Shown here piece after piece: positions 1 through 11,000 of a stretch of DNA of 64,000 nucleotides. Below the pieces are notes generated by a model. That model made no database searches. It worked only from the letters and a program-made list of their open reading frames with translations, and was not told where the DNA came from. This DNA is from Ceratopteris richardii (Eukaryota; Streptophyta; Polypodiopsida; Polypodiales; Pteridaceae). Position numbers and translations under genes: made by a program. The stretch is taken from positions 89,491,706 to 89,555,705 of the forward strand of contig CM035406.1 in the NCBI GenBank assembly GCA_020310875.1, given 5' to 3'. The number at the start of each line of letters is the position of its first letter. The stretch's first letter is position 1.

Positions 1-2123
1 TGACCATAGCTTTGATTCTACACATGTCGATAGTCCCCATGCTTACTACATGCAATCTCCTGAACATGGTGAGTCCTACTATAGTGAAGAGCCAAATGAA
101 CCCAGTTGGGAACCGGAGTACACCAATGTAATGTATACAAACCCTAACTCAAGACCCCAACCTAGGCAGATAAGACCTCCATTCCCAAGAGGACCGTGCT
201 ACAGATGTCAGGGAGATCACCTTATTCGTGATTGTCCCTTACCTCCACCTATGCAACCCCAGTCAGTAACAATTCAAGGCTTTTGCCAAGATTGTGGAAA
301 GGAGCATCTCTTACGAGACTGCCCTAAGAATCCTAATAATATGCCAAAAATCTCTCCTATTAACGTTATTGGGTTGGTAGTAGACTCCACAGGAAGTGTG
401 ACGTCCACCGCACCAGTACAGGTAGTGACTAGAGCTCAGGCATTGCAGTAAAACCAAGGGGTAGGCTAGGAAAAGGGCCCAGAGGCTAGTGAAACTGAGA
501 GCATAACCAAGAAAAGGACTAGAGCTTGGCGAGATAGTCGTGAAAGAATGAAAAGACAATGGGCAGAAAAGATGAGTGAACTCGAGGAAAGCCTGAGAGA
601 AACAAAGGCCAGGATAACTGAACTCACAGCTCAAACTCCCTCTCACACTGCCCCACCTCCATCACCTCCACCATTCCCAACTCCATCCGAACCGCCACCT
701 TCCAACCCGCCTCACCTAAACCCACCACCCCCAAGAGTAGGATCAGTCTTAGCAGATCCCACTCCCGAGGACCTAAACATGATGCTTAAAGCATATCAGG
801 CTAGAATCCAAGAAGGGCCAAATGTAACTAATCATGAAAAGTGTTACCCTAGAGCAGAACTAGAGCTAGAACGAACCAAAATTTGTGCTAAGATGGTGGA
901 ATTGGCTCAAACCATGTTTGAAGCCAGTCGCCTATTTAACATCTCTAGTTCGGCGAAGACACAGTTGCACTTTGATGGACTGTTAGAAATAATAGAGAAG
1001 CTGATTGCACAATCAGAAAAGGAACCCGCCTCTCAACATAAGGACAGGGCAAGTGAAAGAGTAAGCATTCCTGCCCAGGAAGCCTATGTGCCTAACTCTA
1101 CAGAGCCAGACACATCATCTTCTATGAATCGATTCACACCAGAATTCCTACGAGAGATTCAAGAAGACAAATGGGCTAAAGAAAGTGAAGTCCCTCCTCC
1201 CATTGAACTTGTGGATGACGCACATGACCAATTCCCACAAGACATCCCATCCATTTATGAGGAGCAGGAGAGCACCCACTCTCAGGAAAGACTAGACTTT
1301 GAGTCTAATTCTTTGCAAGAATTACCCCACTTTATAGGCCCATGGGAAGCTAAGTCTACTTGTATGAGAGCACCCACGGTCATGGTAAGAAACGAAGACT
1401 CGATCATACCTAGGAACATAGAGGTAGTGAAAAACACTAAAGTACAATGCAACCTCACCTTAGAAGAGCTACTCAAAGTAAGGCCAGAGCTATGGAAACA
1501 TGTAGCCAAACAAGTACTAGAGATATCAAAACCTCGTTCCCAGGTAGGATCCCAGAGGACAGTGCCAGAAATACCCTTGGATAAGATAGGAGATATGTGT
1601 GAAGGTGAAGAAGGGAACACCTATCTTCCCATTACCTACCAGGAGTACACCACCAAGGCAATTTTGGACTCAGGTGCAGGAGTTGCAATTGCCACCACTT
1701 CCCTATGGAAGCGTTGGGGCAAGCCAGCACTCAGGCCAACGAGAATGAAATTACAAATGGCCGATGGTCACATAGAGAGACCCTTAGGATTGCTAGAAGG
1801 AATAACTCTCACCACCTGTGGTGTCGAGTTCGAGCATACCTTTGCTATATGTGATTTTAGCAAGAACCATGCCTATGAAATGATCTTGGGACGACCTTTT
1901 ATGCGACAGTTGCAAGTGGTACAGGATTGGGGAACCAATTCCTTGTACCTGCAGCATTTAGGTGTTACGACCAAAGTGAATCTCAAAGATTACTCTCATA
2001 GAGATGTCCCTCCTATCCAATGGAATCCCATCCATAGAGCCAAAGATGATACAGAGTCTGTGCATTCCATAGGATCAGGATCCTCATGGATGCATGAAGA
2101 CACCCACTTATGGATGTGCAAAG
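1..2123 (+). pseudogene. Element A gag C-terminal part plus first protease (PR1)
   Basis: The reading frame is already open at base 2 and matches element B from the FDSTHV segment on. It encodes two CCHC zinc knuckles (CYRCQGDH...CP near 199-240 and CQDCGKEH...CP near 283-325), then a charged, Pro-rich linker. The retropepsin PR1 follows, with active-site LDSGAG near 1663-1680 and the C-terminal ILGRPFMRQ motif near 1883-1910. Two in-frame stops break the frame: TAA at 449-451 and TAG at 467-469. The second lies where B has Gln. The frame then runs into the LTR of B at 2124 and stops there artificially at 2134. The true continuation is at 19463. PR1 would process the Gag-Pol polyprotein. Confidence 0.88.
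2119..2123. repeat. Target-site duplication of element B (left copy, CAAAG)
   Basis: CAAAG here is repeated at 19463-19467, directly outside the other LTR of element B. It is the 5-bp duplication expected of a retroviral-type integrase. Removing B and one copy restores the codon path of element A (WMCKV continuing into AVEEEK). Confidence 0.95.
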
Positions 2124-2785
2124 TGTTGCTCTAGCACAATGGTAAGTACCACGTTAAGAAGCTTCACCTCCTTAATGTCAATCCGTGGGAGAGGTAGGAG
2201 TGATATGAAGATCGTGAATGTGAGATGATGTGAGAGTGAAGGTGAGAAGCACAAAGATGCACACACACATACACACACACAATGAAGAGACAAGCAAGAC
2301 ACAATGGAAGGTGGGAACTTAGTTCTATTACTCAAGAATACTCTTACCAGCTCAAACTGGCTCTAAGCTCACATTAACCAAAATGAACCAACCTCAAAAA
2401 TGAGCTCTCTAGCTCTTTTTATAGTTTCTAGACTAGTTTTGACCGGTTTCACATCTAGTGACCGGCCTAGTTAAAAAATAGGTCCTAGAGGCTATTTGGA
2501 AGGGTAAACGATGTCTAAAAATGATGAAATTTGGTACGAGCATTCTACCTAAGCTCCCCAAGCTCGAGGACTCCTCGGCTTGCACAAAATGGAGCTATGA
2601 CTTACAAAATGGGGTTTTGTCTATATTACATATGTTACAAGAGTGATGAAAATCACTGTTGGATGTTTGAAGAAGTAATAAAAATATAATTGTTTTGAAA
2701 AAATGATCCGACTGGCTCCCTGCTCCGTCTTTACATGCTTCCATGTCGTCTGTGCCTCTGACTGTGCCTCTGACTGCTTCCAACA
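2124..2785 (-). repeat. Element B 3' LTR
   Basis: This 662-bp LTR, read on the minus strand, starts TGTTGGAAGC at 2785 and ends CAACA at 2124. A TATA-like CTATAAAAAGAGC lies at 2412-2424 (sense). A CA/TG dinucleotide run is near 2262-2281. The first 55 sense bases also encode the last 18 residues of ORF3 (stop TAA at 2731-2733). It differs from the 5' LTR at two sites, a run of six versus seven A and one T/C difference near 2525. Confidence 0.96.
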
Positions 2786-5700
2786 CCCCCCTCCCTCTCG
2801 CTTCTGTCGTCCTCGACAGAACCTTGTTGTGCGGTCTGCCGGATGTAGTTTTGTAGGAGGTCGTGAGCGAGGGTGTGCTCAGATACTCGAATGCCTCGGG
2901 CCAGATCAGCCTCGAGCTTCTCCCAGTCTATCGGTTGCGGTTCGTCGGGTGGCGGGAGTTGATAATGCGTGGAATAAACCATTCGCTCACAGGCAAAAAG
3001 TTGCAATAAGTGTGTGGGCCTGCTGATGAATACCTCGGAATGGTATTCCCAAAACCCGGTGGTGAACATCTCTTCAAAGGTTTGTTTGTAGCATGCCGGG
3101 AGGTATTTTATCCTACAGTGCCAGGCATAACACACCCGGAGCGATGGCGTTGTGCTCATGTCATATACTAGATCAAAGTTACCATGCTCAAATCCTGGGG
3201 TGTTTACATGCGGTGCCTTGACGCGTCGGAAGACTTTAAATATCATTTGAATCATGTCAAAAATTTTGACAGTCATATGCGCGGCGATATCATCCATATG
3301 CTTCAGGCGAGGGAGCCAGTGACGGATTGTAGCCATCATATAGCCAACAGTGGGCAACTCGGTAGGTGGCTTGAAGTAGGGGTAATTCAGCCAATCTTGA
3401 CACTGCCTGTTATTTTGTACTTTGATAGCGAATGCAGTCCAAGAGCGGTGTCCTGGTACTGGTCCCCAGCAAGGATTATACTTTAAATGTAAGGGCGCTT
3501 TTACCCATGTGCTCATCATTTCTGGGTACTCCTGTAAAAGACGTGTACGCCAATCTGGTTGATAAATAGTGCCTTGTTGCGCATCCAGTGGCAAGTCTTC
3601 AGGCTCGAACTGGGTTGCATGTGATGGCTTCTTGCCAGTTCGCTTTTCTATGGCCAGCTGGTATTCGGCCATTAGCATGAAGTAAGGTTTGTATTGAAGC
3701 TCATGCCCGGATATGTACCTGCGTGGGGCCAATTGAGCAAAGTAGGGAGATTGCAAAATTCGTTCTTCTATCATGGCCATAGCATGTAGCTGGGCCCCGA
3801 CTCTAGCTGAGTGCGTTGTTCCAATCTCCTCCACAGTCTTCATCCATGTGGGGGTCGGAAGTTCATAGGTCATCTGGCCTTCGGCCGCGACTTGTCCGCC
3901 TGGGATGGGTATTGGCTCGTATGCTTCTTCAAACGTTTCCTCCACCGGAATGGTTATGTTTTCGTCGTCAGCTGGGATCTCCGGTGGGGAATCAGGCCGT
4001 GGTGGTGCTTCGTATACATCTATGCGTGATTGGAGAGTGGTTACCTGGGCCCGTAATGCGTTTAGTTCCTCTATGAGTTCAGGAGAGGGGTCCACAGGTT
4101 CTGGTACTTCCGCTGCCACTGGTAGTTGTTGTGGTGCCGGTTCTCTGAGCTGTAGTAACTTGTTATCTTCTTTTAGCTTCTGATGTTCTTCGTTCATTCG
4201 ATCATAGTCCTCTAGCAGTCGAACATGGTCATCTAGCAACATCCGCATCGATTCAGATGGGATTGCCTTGAATCTGCTCGGACTTAATGGTTGTTCAGGA
4301 TGATCCAATGCCGCTTCCAAGAGTAGGCCCATATTTCTGGTCAGCGTCGCGTTCCTAATTGTTTGGGCTCGAAGCAGGTTGTCCAAATCAGCAGTGGCTT
4401 CTTTTGTCTTCTCTTCACTTTCTAGCTCTAGCTTATGATATGCCTCTCTTAGTTCTTGGTATCGCGTGTTCAAAGAGGCATTCTCGATTGATAATGAATT
4501 AAGCTGCAACTGTAATTCATTCGTCGTCCTCTGCAGCTGTTGATAGTTGTTGCCAAGAGATGCAAACTCATCTCGTACTTGTGACATGCATGTGAACATT
4601 TGTTGAAGTGCAGTGTCTATGGTGGGCGATAATAGTAATGAAGTGCTAAATGAGGATGCAGTGGAAGTAGATGCAGCGGGAATGGGAAATGGGGTTGGCA
4701 AGGTGGATGCAGTGGTGATTGTGGAAAATTGTGACGTACCTAAATATGAGGGTGCTGTGAGTGGAGTGGGTGCTGGTGAGGTGGATGGTGATATGTCCAT
4801 GTCATTGGACGTGTCAAGTACGGTGACTGTGAAAAGCGGTGTGTATGTGGGTGGTTGTGTAGGTGTGAAGACGGGATTTACAAATGTAGAGTAATTTACA
4901 GGGGGGATGGCTGGAGTAGCTTGGTGAAAAGGGGATAGAGGGGTTATGGTGGGATGGGGAGGTGAAACTGGTGAGAAGGTTAGTGGGGTTAGAAAGGTGA
5001 AAGGGGGTCTTAAAGGTGGGGGAAAGGATGGGAAGGATGAAGGGGTGAAGGGGTTAACATGTAGACGAGATGGGGTGGGTACGGGCATGGTGGCTGTGGC
5101 TATGTTGCCATGGACTGGTGTGGATGTGGGAGGAGCAGGTGGGTGTGCTGGGGATAGAGGATGGGTTGGTGAAATATGAGGTGAGAGAGGAGTAGATGGT
5201 GTGGATGTTATTTCAAGGATAGTGGTAGTATGTACAACGGTAGTACGTGGCGGGGAGTCGACGAGGATGGCTTCTTCGGTGAAGGATCTTTCCGGCCGTA
5301 GGCGTGCATCTTGTGCCTGGTGGGATGATTGAGCACCTACCGGAACTCGAATATATTCAGCGGGCTTCGATAGCAGTCGAACTCTGCGAGGGTCGTATTG
5401 GGGGAGTGGCTTCCTTTGTAAATACCTCAGTGCTTCGACCGGGCCGATGGATTGGACCAGTTCTCTGAACCCCCTAATGTAGACTTCTTCAAATCCTCCG
5501 GAGACTAGTTCTTGTTCGATTAGGGTCTGGCTCTCTTCTTCAGTCAATTTCTTCCGTGCCCAGACTTTCTCCATCGTACGATATAATTTCTTGATTGCCA
5601 GCGTGTAAGCTGCTGCTTCGAAAGTCTCCTCTTCGTGCGTGCTGGTGTCACCGTGCGCATCGGTTTGTTGGCCTTGGCCGTCTGTCTATCCTTGTTCTTG

Positions 5701-7158
5701 GGAATCATGCGTGCCCTAGCTAGCTTCATCGTCACCTTCTTCGTCATCTGTGGCTGTTCGTTCATCATCGGAGCTAGACACAACTTGTCCATGTGGCAGA
5801 TCCCGCGGTGTGGTAGGGTAACTGGGGCGTTCATATTCTTGGGAGAACATCTGTGCCTCTGAAAACTGGAATTCATTTGAGAATGCATCCGGCATCTCAA
5901 AATCGAATGTTGTGTTTATTGGTTCTGCCTCCATGTGTGGTATTGGGAAAGAAAAGGCTTCCACACCAATAGTGGTGGTGGGTTCTGCTGTAGTGGTGGT
6001 GGGTTCTGTGGTTGCAGCTGCCTGAGGTGCAGCGATACTAGTAGTGCCCTCCGTGACCACTGGTCTAGACAACCTTATGCGAATAGGTTGTACTGTGGGA
6101 GCGGCTTCTGTCGGTGATTGTGCTGGAGAGGGTTGTGGTGATGGTGACTCCGGCACTTGAAGGCAAGGAATAGTGCCTCTCATGCGCTTACCTGCCCGTG
6201 TTCTACTGGGCTTCCTGGCTTTCTTCGTCGTTCCTTTGAATGCTTTCAGCTCTTCTCCTGTTAATGCACGTTCAATTGGCAAATCATAGGCCGAACACAT
6301 ATAAACAATTCTTGTGAGTGCACAACATCCATTAAGCACTTTCTTGCGTTCCCATCTGTGTTGTGCCAAATACATTTGATCAATGATCCAGCTCGCCAGA
6401 TCAACCGTCTAAGGTCCCGTGCACGCTAAGTACAATCCAAACCATATTCTTTTATGGGGCATGGTAAATCTGTCCTGAGCGGGGAATGCGAAGTGTTGCA
6501 TGCATATCCGTAGCGGCTTTGACAGCTCAGGTGTAATTGCTGAGATCTCCTCCCACTTCGTGACATCCCCACGTTTCATAGGGTCCGGAACTAATCTTTC
6601 TCGATCTGTGGGCGTGTGGGTTCCATGAATCTTGATGGCAGCCCTGATTAAATCCTTTGAGAGGTAAAACCTTTTGTAAGGTGGATCATCCACTAAAGAG
6701 GGCAAAATAAAAGTTCCTGGGATGTCCTTATTCTCTGAGGCTAGCAAAGTAGTAATTAAATAATAACACCTGTAAAAGTCAGGTTTGGGCAGCGGATCAC
6801 TGAAATACTCCGTGAAGCCGGCTCTGGCCCAAACGTGAGTTAAGTCCTGGGTGTTCTGTAGGGCTTCGAACTCTCTGGAGAAGAATTGGTATTTTCCCCA
6901 AGTGCGGTCATCAAATGTCAAAGTAGATTCAAATATGAAATCCGCGTCCGCTAAGGGTCCTGCAAGTCCCTGAAACCAATGAGAGTTATAGTGTATCTTT
7001 TCTGTGTAGCCCATAGGTGGGTTGTCGATAGGCATGGGCCCTGGAAATCCTTGGAATTCTGGCGGTGGAGCAGTCGGGTGGGATTCTGCTCGTAAAACAT
7101 TAAGGGGCACTGCCGCTACACTGGGGCCTGCTCCTGATGGTCCTTCGTCGGTTTGCAT
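2731..7158 (-). CDS. Element B ORF3: large 3' protein of unknown function, one frame with three in-frame TAG codons
   Basis: One frame of 1,476 codons runs from ATG at 7158 to TAA at 2731-2733. TAG interrupts it at codon 250 (6409-6411), codon 481 (5716-5718) and codon 491 (5686-5688). Homology to element A continues across the stops. The N-terminal domain (residues 1 to about 340) contains SHWF, FFSREFEALQ, LPKPDF, QHFAFPAQDRFTMP and VLNGCCALTRIVY. A Ser/Thr/Pro-rich stretch lies at about 640-840 and a heptad-like, Gln/Glu/Leu-rich coiled coil at about 850-1090. The C-terminal domain at about 1130-1460 includes the FEEMFTTGFWEYHSE motif. No signal peptide or membrane span is visible, so it does not look like an envelope protein, although it occupies the env position. 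It may be made from a spliced RNA. I do not recognise the family; the N-terminal part may be related to plant transposon ORFs of Athila-type elements. Confidence 0.85.
2786..2798 (-). promoter_or_regulatory. Element B polypurine tract
   Basis: In sense orientation GAGAGGGAGGGGG immediately precedes the LTR start TGTTGG. This is the expected plus-strand primer for reverse transcription. It also lies inside the ORF3 reading frame, coding for the Glu-Gly-Gly stretch near the end of the protein. Confidence 0.9.
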
Positions 7159-7388
7159 GATGACTGATGCGTTAATGAGAAAGATCTGCTACAAAAGATT
7201 AACACATTAGCATGGAAATTAATTATGATCCCATTAAAGTGAGACCGCAATCCCTTTCCATAACTGATGCGTAACCCGTGTAGCCAAGTGCTGTGATGTG
7301 ATGGATGCAATGCTTCTTGCAGCACTAGTGCAGGTCTCTAGACACCTACACGTTTCAGATCATGCATACATTTCTTGATGAGACGAGA
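7159..7388 (-). other. Non-coding spacer between the W-x-P-K region and ORF3 in element B
   Basis: About 230 bases separate the TAA that ends the W-x-P-K frame (7389-7391) from the ORF3 start. The spacer holds the putative acceptor and no convincing ORF. The corresponding spacer in element A is 26531-26741. Confidence 0.6.
7186..7200 (-). promoter_or_regulatory. Putative splice acceptor before ORF3 of element B
   Basis: The sense strand reads a T-rich stretch ending CTTTTGTAGCAG, with the exon starting at 7185, 27 bases before the ORF3 ATG. Similar CAG-ending tracts precede ORF3 in elements A (26705-26720) and C (43025-43040). A matching donor could be one of two AAG/GTAAAA sites in the leader (18719/18718 and 18459/18458). 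This is inferred from consensus only. Confidence 0.45.
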
Positions 7389-8081
7389 TTATGAGTGATG
7401 TGTGATGATGGTGGGTGAATTTATACAAGGTTTAAAGGTTAGTGATTTATTACAAGGTTGTATGTTAGTCGGGGGGGTAGTTTTGTCAGACATGGGGTTA
7501 AGGGGAGACGGTTGGACACGCTTCGGTATCCATTTCCTAAGAGTCCTTGAGTGGGTGGTGGGTTTCTGCTGAGGGGTCAAAGGTAGTATCGGGTGTGGTG
7601 GTGTTGAGGGATGGAAAGATTTGTGAGGGGTATGTATTACATGGCTTAAGGGTTGAGCTATGATACATGGTTTGGGTACCCAAATCTGCGTGGGTGTGGG
7701 TCTATGGGTAAGGTATTTCTTGGCGATCCAAATTTGTCGAATGCTCGGACCTGTAGAAGAAGGTCGAGGGGATGGTGGATACTGATTCTGTTTCTGCCTT
7801 GCCTTTTTCTTGTCGATCTCTGCTTGGTTGGAGTTCTTCGGTGCTTTTTGTCCTTTTGGCACCCATATTTGTCTGGTGCCGCTTCCTTTGGGTGGCCTAA
7901 ACTGCCTTCCTTGTTGTGTCTTCTGATACTGCCGTCGGTCTGGGTTCCTTCGTCGTGGTTGACTCTGTTGTGGTTGAGGTTGAGAGGTCAGATGGACGCT
8001 CTGCTTTGGAAAAGAAGGGAGATCCAACACTTGCGTGACCTGCCCATTAGGAAGTGATTCGTTCTTTAACTTTAATCTAGG
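7389..8081 (-). CDS. Element B W-x-P-K repeat region, in frame with the polyprotein after a single TAG
   Basis: This frame continues the Gag-Pol frame directly: only one TAG (8082-8084) separates them. About 230 residues follow, ending at TAA. The segment is basic, rich in Pro, Gln and Lys. It carries four copies of a short motif: RQIWVPK, RQIWIAK, TQIWVPK and RKWIPK, spaced by low-complexity sequence. In element A the equivalent segment is fused to PR2 without a stop at this point and also has four such motifs. Function is unknown; a peptide docking or nucleic-acid-binding tail is possible. An internal ATG does exist, but the shared frame argues for expression as a polyprotein extension. Confidence 0.75.
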   Translation of the reverse strand, partial: PRLKLKNESLPNGQVTQVLDLPSFPKQSVHLTSQPQPQQSQPRRRNPDRRQYQKTQQGRQFRPPKGSGTRQIWVPKGQKAPKNSNQAEIDKKKARQKQNQYPPSPRPSSTGPSIRQIWIAKKYLTHRPTPTQIWVPKPCIIAQPLSHVIHTPHKSFHPSTPPHPILPLTPQQKPTTHSRTLRKWIPKRVQPSPLNPMSDKTTPPTNIQPCNKSLTFKPCINSPTIITHHS

Positions 8082-11000
8082 CTAGTCCGCAATAAGTTTG
8101 GAAGGATGAGCATCGCAGGGTGTCGTGCTTATTTGGCCGCTGATGCAACCCACCTGACCACTGATTGTGTCCATCTGCCCTTGCAGTTGGGTAACTGTCT
8201 CTTCTAGTTTGCAGGAAGTCCCAGGGAAGATCTTCTGTCGTCCTTCTGATTGACAACTGTCTATAACCAAGCCCGAGTGGGTTGGTGTAGACGTAACGCG
8301 ACTGGTCTGATTAAAGATCTTCCGGTCTCCCGTCGCATGTGTTTCATAGGGTCTAGGGTTACAACCGTCAGGCGGCATGCCGTTAGGGAAGTCAAGCGGT
8401 ATCACTCGCTTCTGCTCTAAGGTTCCAATCTGTAAGGAGCCTTGTCTAAGATTTAGGTCCACTGAGTGATTGTATAGCCAATCTTGGCCAAGGATTAGGG
8501 GTTCTATCAGGTCGTCATCATGGCACACTAGTAGCTTCGCTGTCATGGTCAAATCCTTAATGAGGATAGGAAGGTCCACCTCACCCATGCAAGGGGTTTC
8601 CATGCCTCCTAGCCCTATGAGGTATGCCTCAATTGGCCGCATTTCTATTCTTGAATCCTTATAGTGGGACCATCTAATCGCACTAGTCGCAGCACCTGAG
8701 TCAATTAAAGCTCTGAGTTCTTGGCAAGGATTGTCGTGCTCTAGCCTAACTGTAATGAATGGTCTTCTGTCCACTATGCTAGGATGAGTGGTTGACTTTA
8801 CTTGACACATGGCCATGGGATATCTGGGGGATGTTTCCAGATGGTTATAATATTCTCTCCCTAGTCCTTGTCTTCTTAGCTTCATGCGCTTAATGCGTTC
8901 TATGGCTTCTGCCTGAGCTTCCGCTCGTATTCTATTTTCTTCCTCCTTACGCTTCTTTGCCAATGTGAGTCCTCTAAGCATATCCTCAGTAAGAGGTTCT
9001 TGATATAACCTGACTCTACAGCCACTAATGTAATTAGGCATTATATCTCCTTCTAAGGTGGCTAACTGTACTGCTCCGCTAGTCGAAAGTCTGTTAATGA
9101 TCATAGGTCCATAACCTCGCTTTTCTAACTTCCGTGCGTGCTGTTTCAGTGTATACACTAGAACTAAGTCTCCTTCTTTTAGGCCTTTATCTTTCACATG
9201 TGCATCAAAATATGCTTTCTGTCGCTTCTTCGCTGCGTATATTCCTGCTGCTGCTTTCAGCCTGGTTTCTCCTAATCGTTCCAAGTCCATTATTCTTGCT
9301 GATAATTCATGGCCGGTCCACTGATGTTCTTGTGCAACCTTAAGGGTCGGTATCAAGAAGTCCAAAGGAAGCACAGCATTTTGACCAAAGACCATCTGAA
9401 AGGGAGTTGCATTGAGTACGGTCTTGTAGGCCACTCGATATGCCCAAACAGCGTGGTGTAACTGTTTGTCCCAATCTGAACGTTTGTTGTTCACGAGTTT
9501 CGTCAGTACGTTACAAAGTATCTTGTTAGTGCTTTCAGCCTGACCATTGGCCTGGGGATGATATGGTGCAGATTTCTTGTGAATCACCATAAAATCCTGT
9601 AACAAATATTCAATGACTTGGTTTAGAAAGTGAGTGCCTCGATCGCTCACTAACTCTATAGGCAATCCATATCTCGTAAAGACATTTTCAAATAAGAATT
9701 TTGCAGTTGTGTGTGCATCATTCTTTTTTGTGGCTTTTGCCTCTACCCATTTGGTTAGATAATCTGTGGCAACAATAATGTATTCCGCATGGGTACCTTT
9801 TGCAGGGGGGTTGATGGGTCCTACAAAGTCTATACCCCACTTTGAAAATGCACGTCCGCCCATCATGGGTTTCAATGGCATTTCATCTCTGCGAGTAGGA
9901 AACTGAGTTCTTTGGCACACATCACATCTCTTTACATAGGTATGAGCATCCATGTGAAGAGTGGGCCACCATAATCCTGCAAAGAGAATGGCTTTGACTA
10001 TCCTATCGGGTCCAAAATGACCTCCTGCAACACCTTGGTGTGCAGTCTCTAGTATGCTCAGATAATCGCTCTCATGAACACATTGTCTTAGATATCCATC
10101 TCGTCCTCTTTTGTATAGATTATCGCCAATAAGTGAATAGTCTTGAGCTTCCTGCTCTAGACTGCGTTGTCGAGCTAAGGTCATTCCTTGAGGGAATGTG
10201 TGCGTCCTCAAGTATGTCACTAAAGGTTCACTCCAGTCGGGTGTGAGAGACACGTGATATAGTGTCGCATGCTCTACTGGTGGTCTTTCACAGCAAACAT
10301 GGCATTCCTTACACAACTTGTAGACATCTGCTTCCATCGTAGGCCAATATACTCCCAATCTCTGCAGAGTCTGTAATGTTCGATGTTTTGAATGATGTTG
10401 CTTTAGTGCACCTATGTGTGCTAATTGCAACCAATTCGCATGTTCTGATTCATCTACACAACAGGCAAGAATCTTTTGATTATCCTGTTTATATATGCTT
10501 CCTGCCATCATTTGGTACCTCTGAGACTTGGTAATCTCTCCTTCTGTGATCTTTATCCTAGGATTCTTGGGTCCATATGTGAGAATGGGGACTATAGGCT
10601 TAGCCCATTCTGGTGCTATCTCAAGGTTAAACAAGTATGCATCTGGTAATTCATCTGCTACTCCTTGAGGAGCCTCTCCTGAGGTTAATCTTGAAAGGTG
10701 GTCAGCTCTAAGATGTGTCTTTCCTTTCCTGACTACTACTTCAAAATCGTACTCCATGAGCAATAGAAACCAGCGTATTAATCGTCCTGTGTTACATGGT
10801 TTGTTGACTAAATATAATAGGGCTTGATGATCTGTAAAGAACTTGAATTTGTTGGCCAACAAGTAATGTCTGAATTTCTTTACTGCGTAGATCATCCCTA
10901 ATCCCTCTCGTTCCGTAGTGGTGTAATTTCTTTCTGCTGTGTTCAATTGTCTGCTCGCGTAAGCTATGGGGAGATCTATGTTACCTTCCTTCGTGGGTTG

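Noticed and set aside
4613-5179. Plus-strand open frames rich in Gly and Val
   Set aside because: They are antisense shadows of the Pro/Ser/Thr-rich section of ORF3 in element B.
2731-7158. Calling ORF3 an envelope gene
   Set aside because: Position and probable splicing resemble env, but there is no visible signal peptide, membrane span or fusion-type motif, and the centre is Pro-rich and coiled coil.
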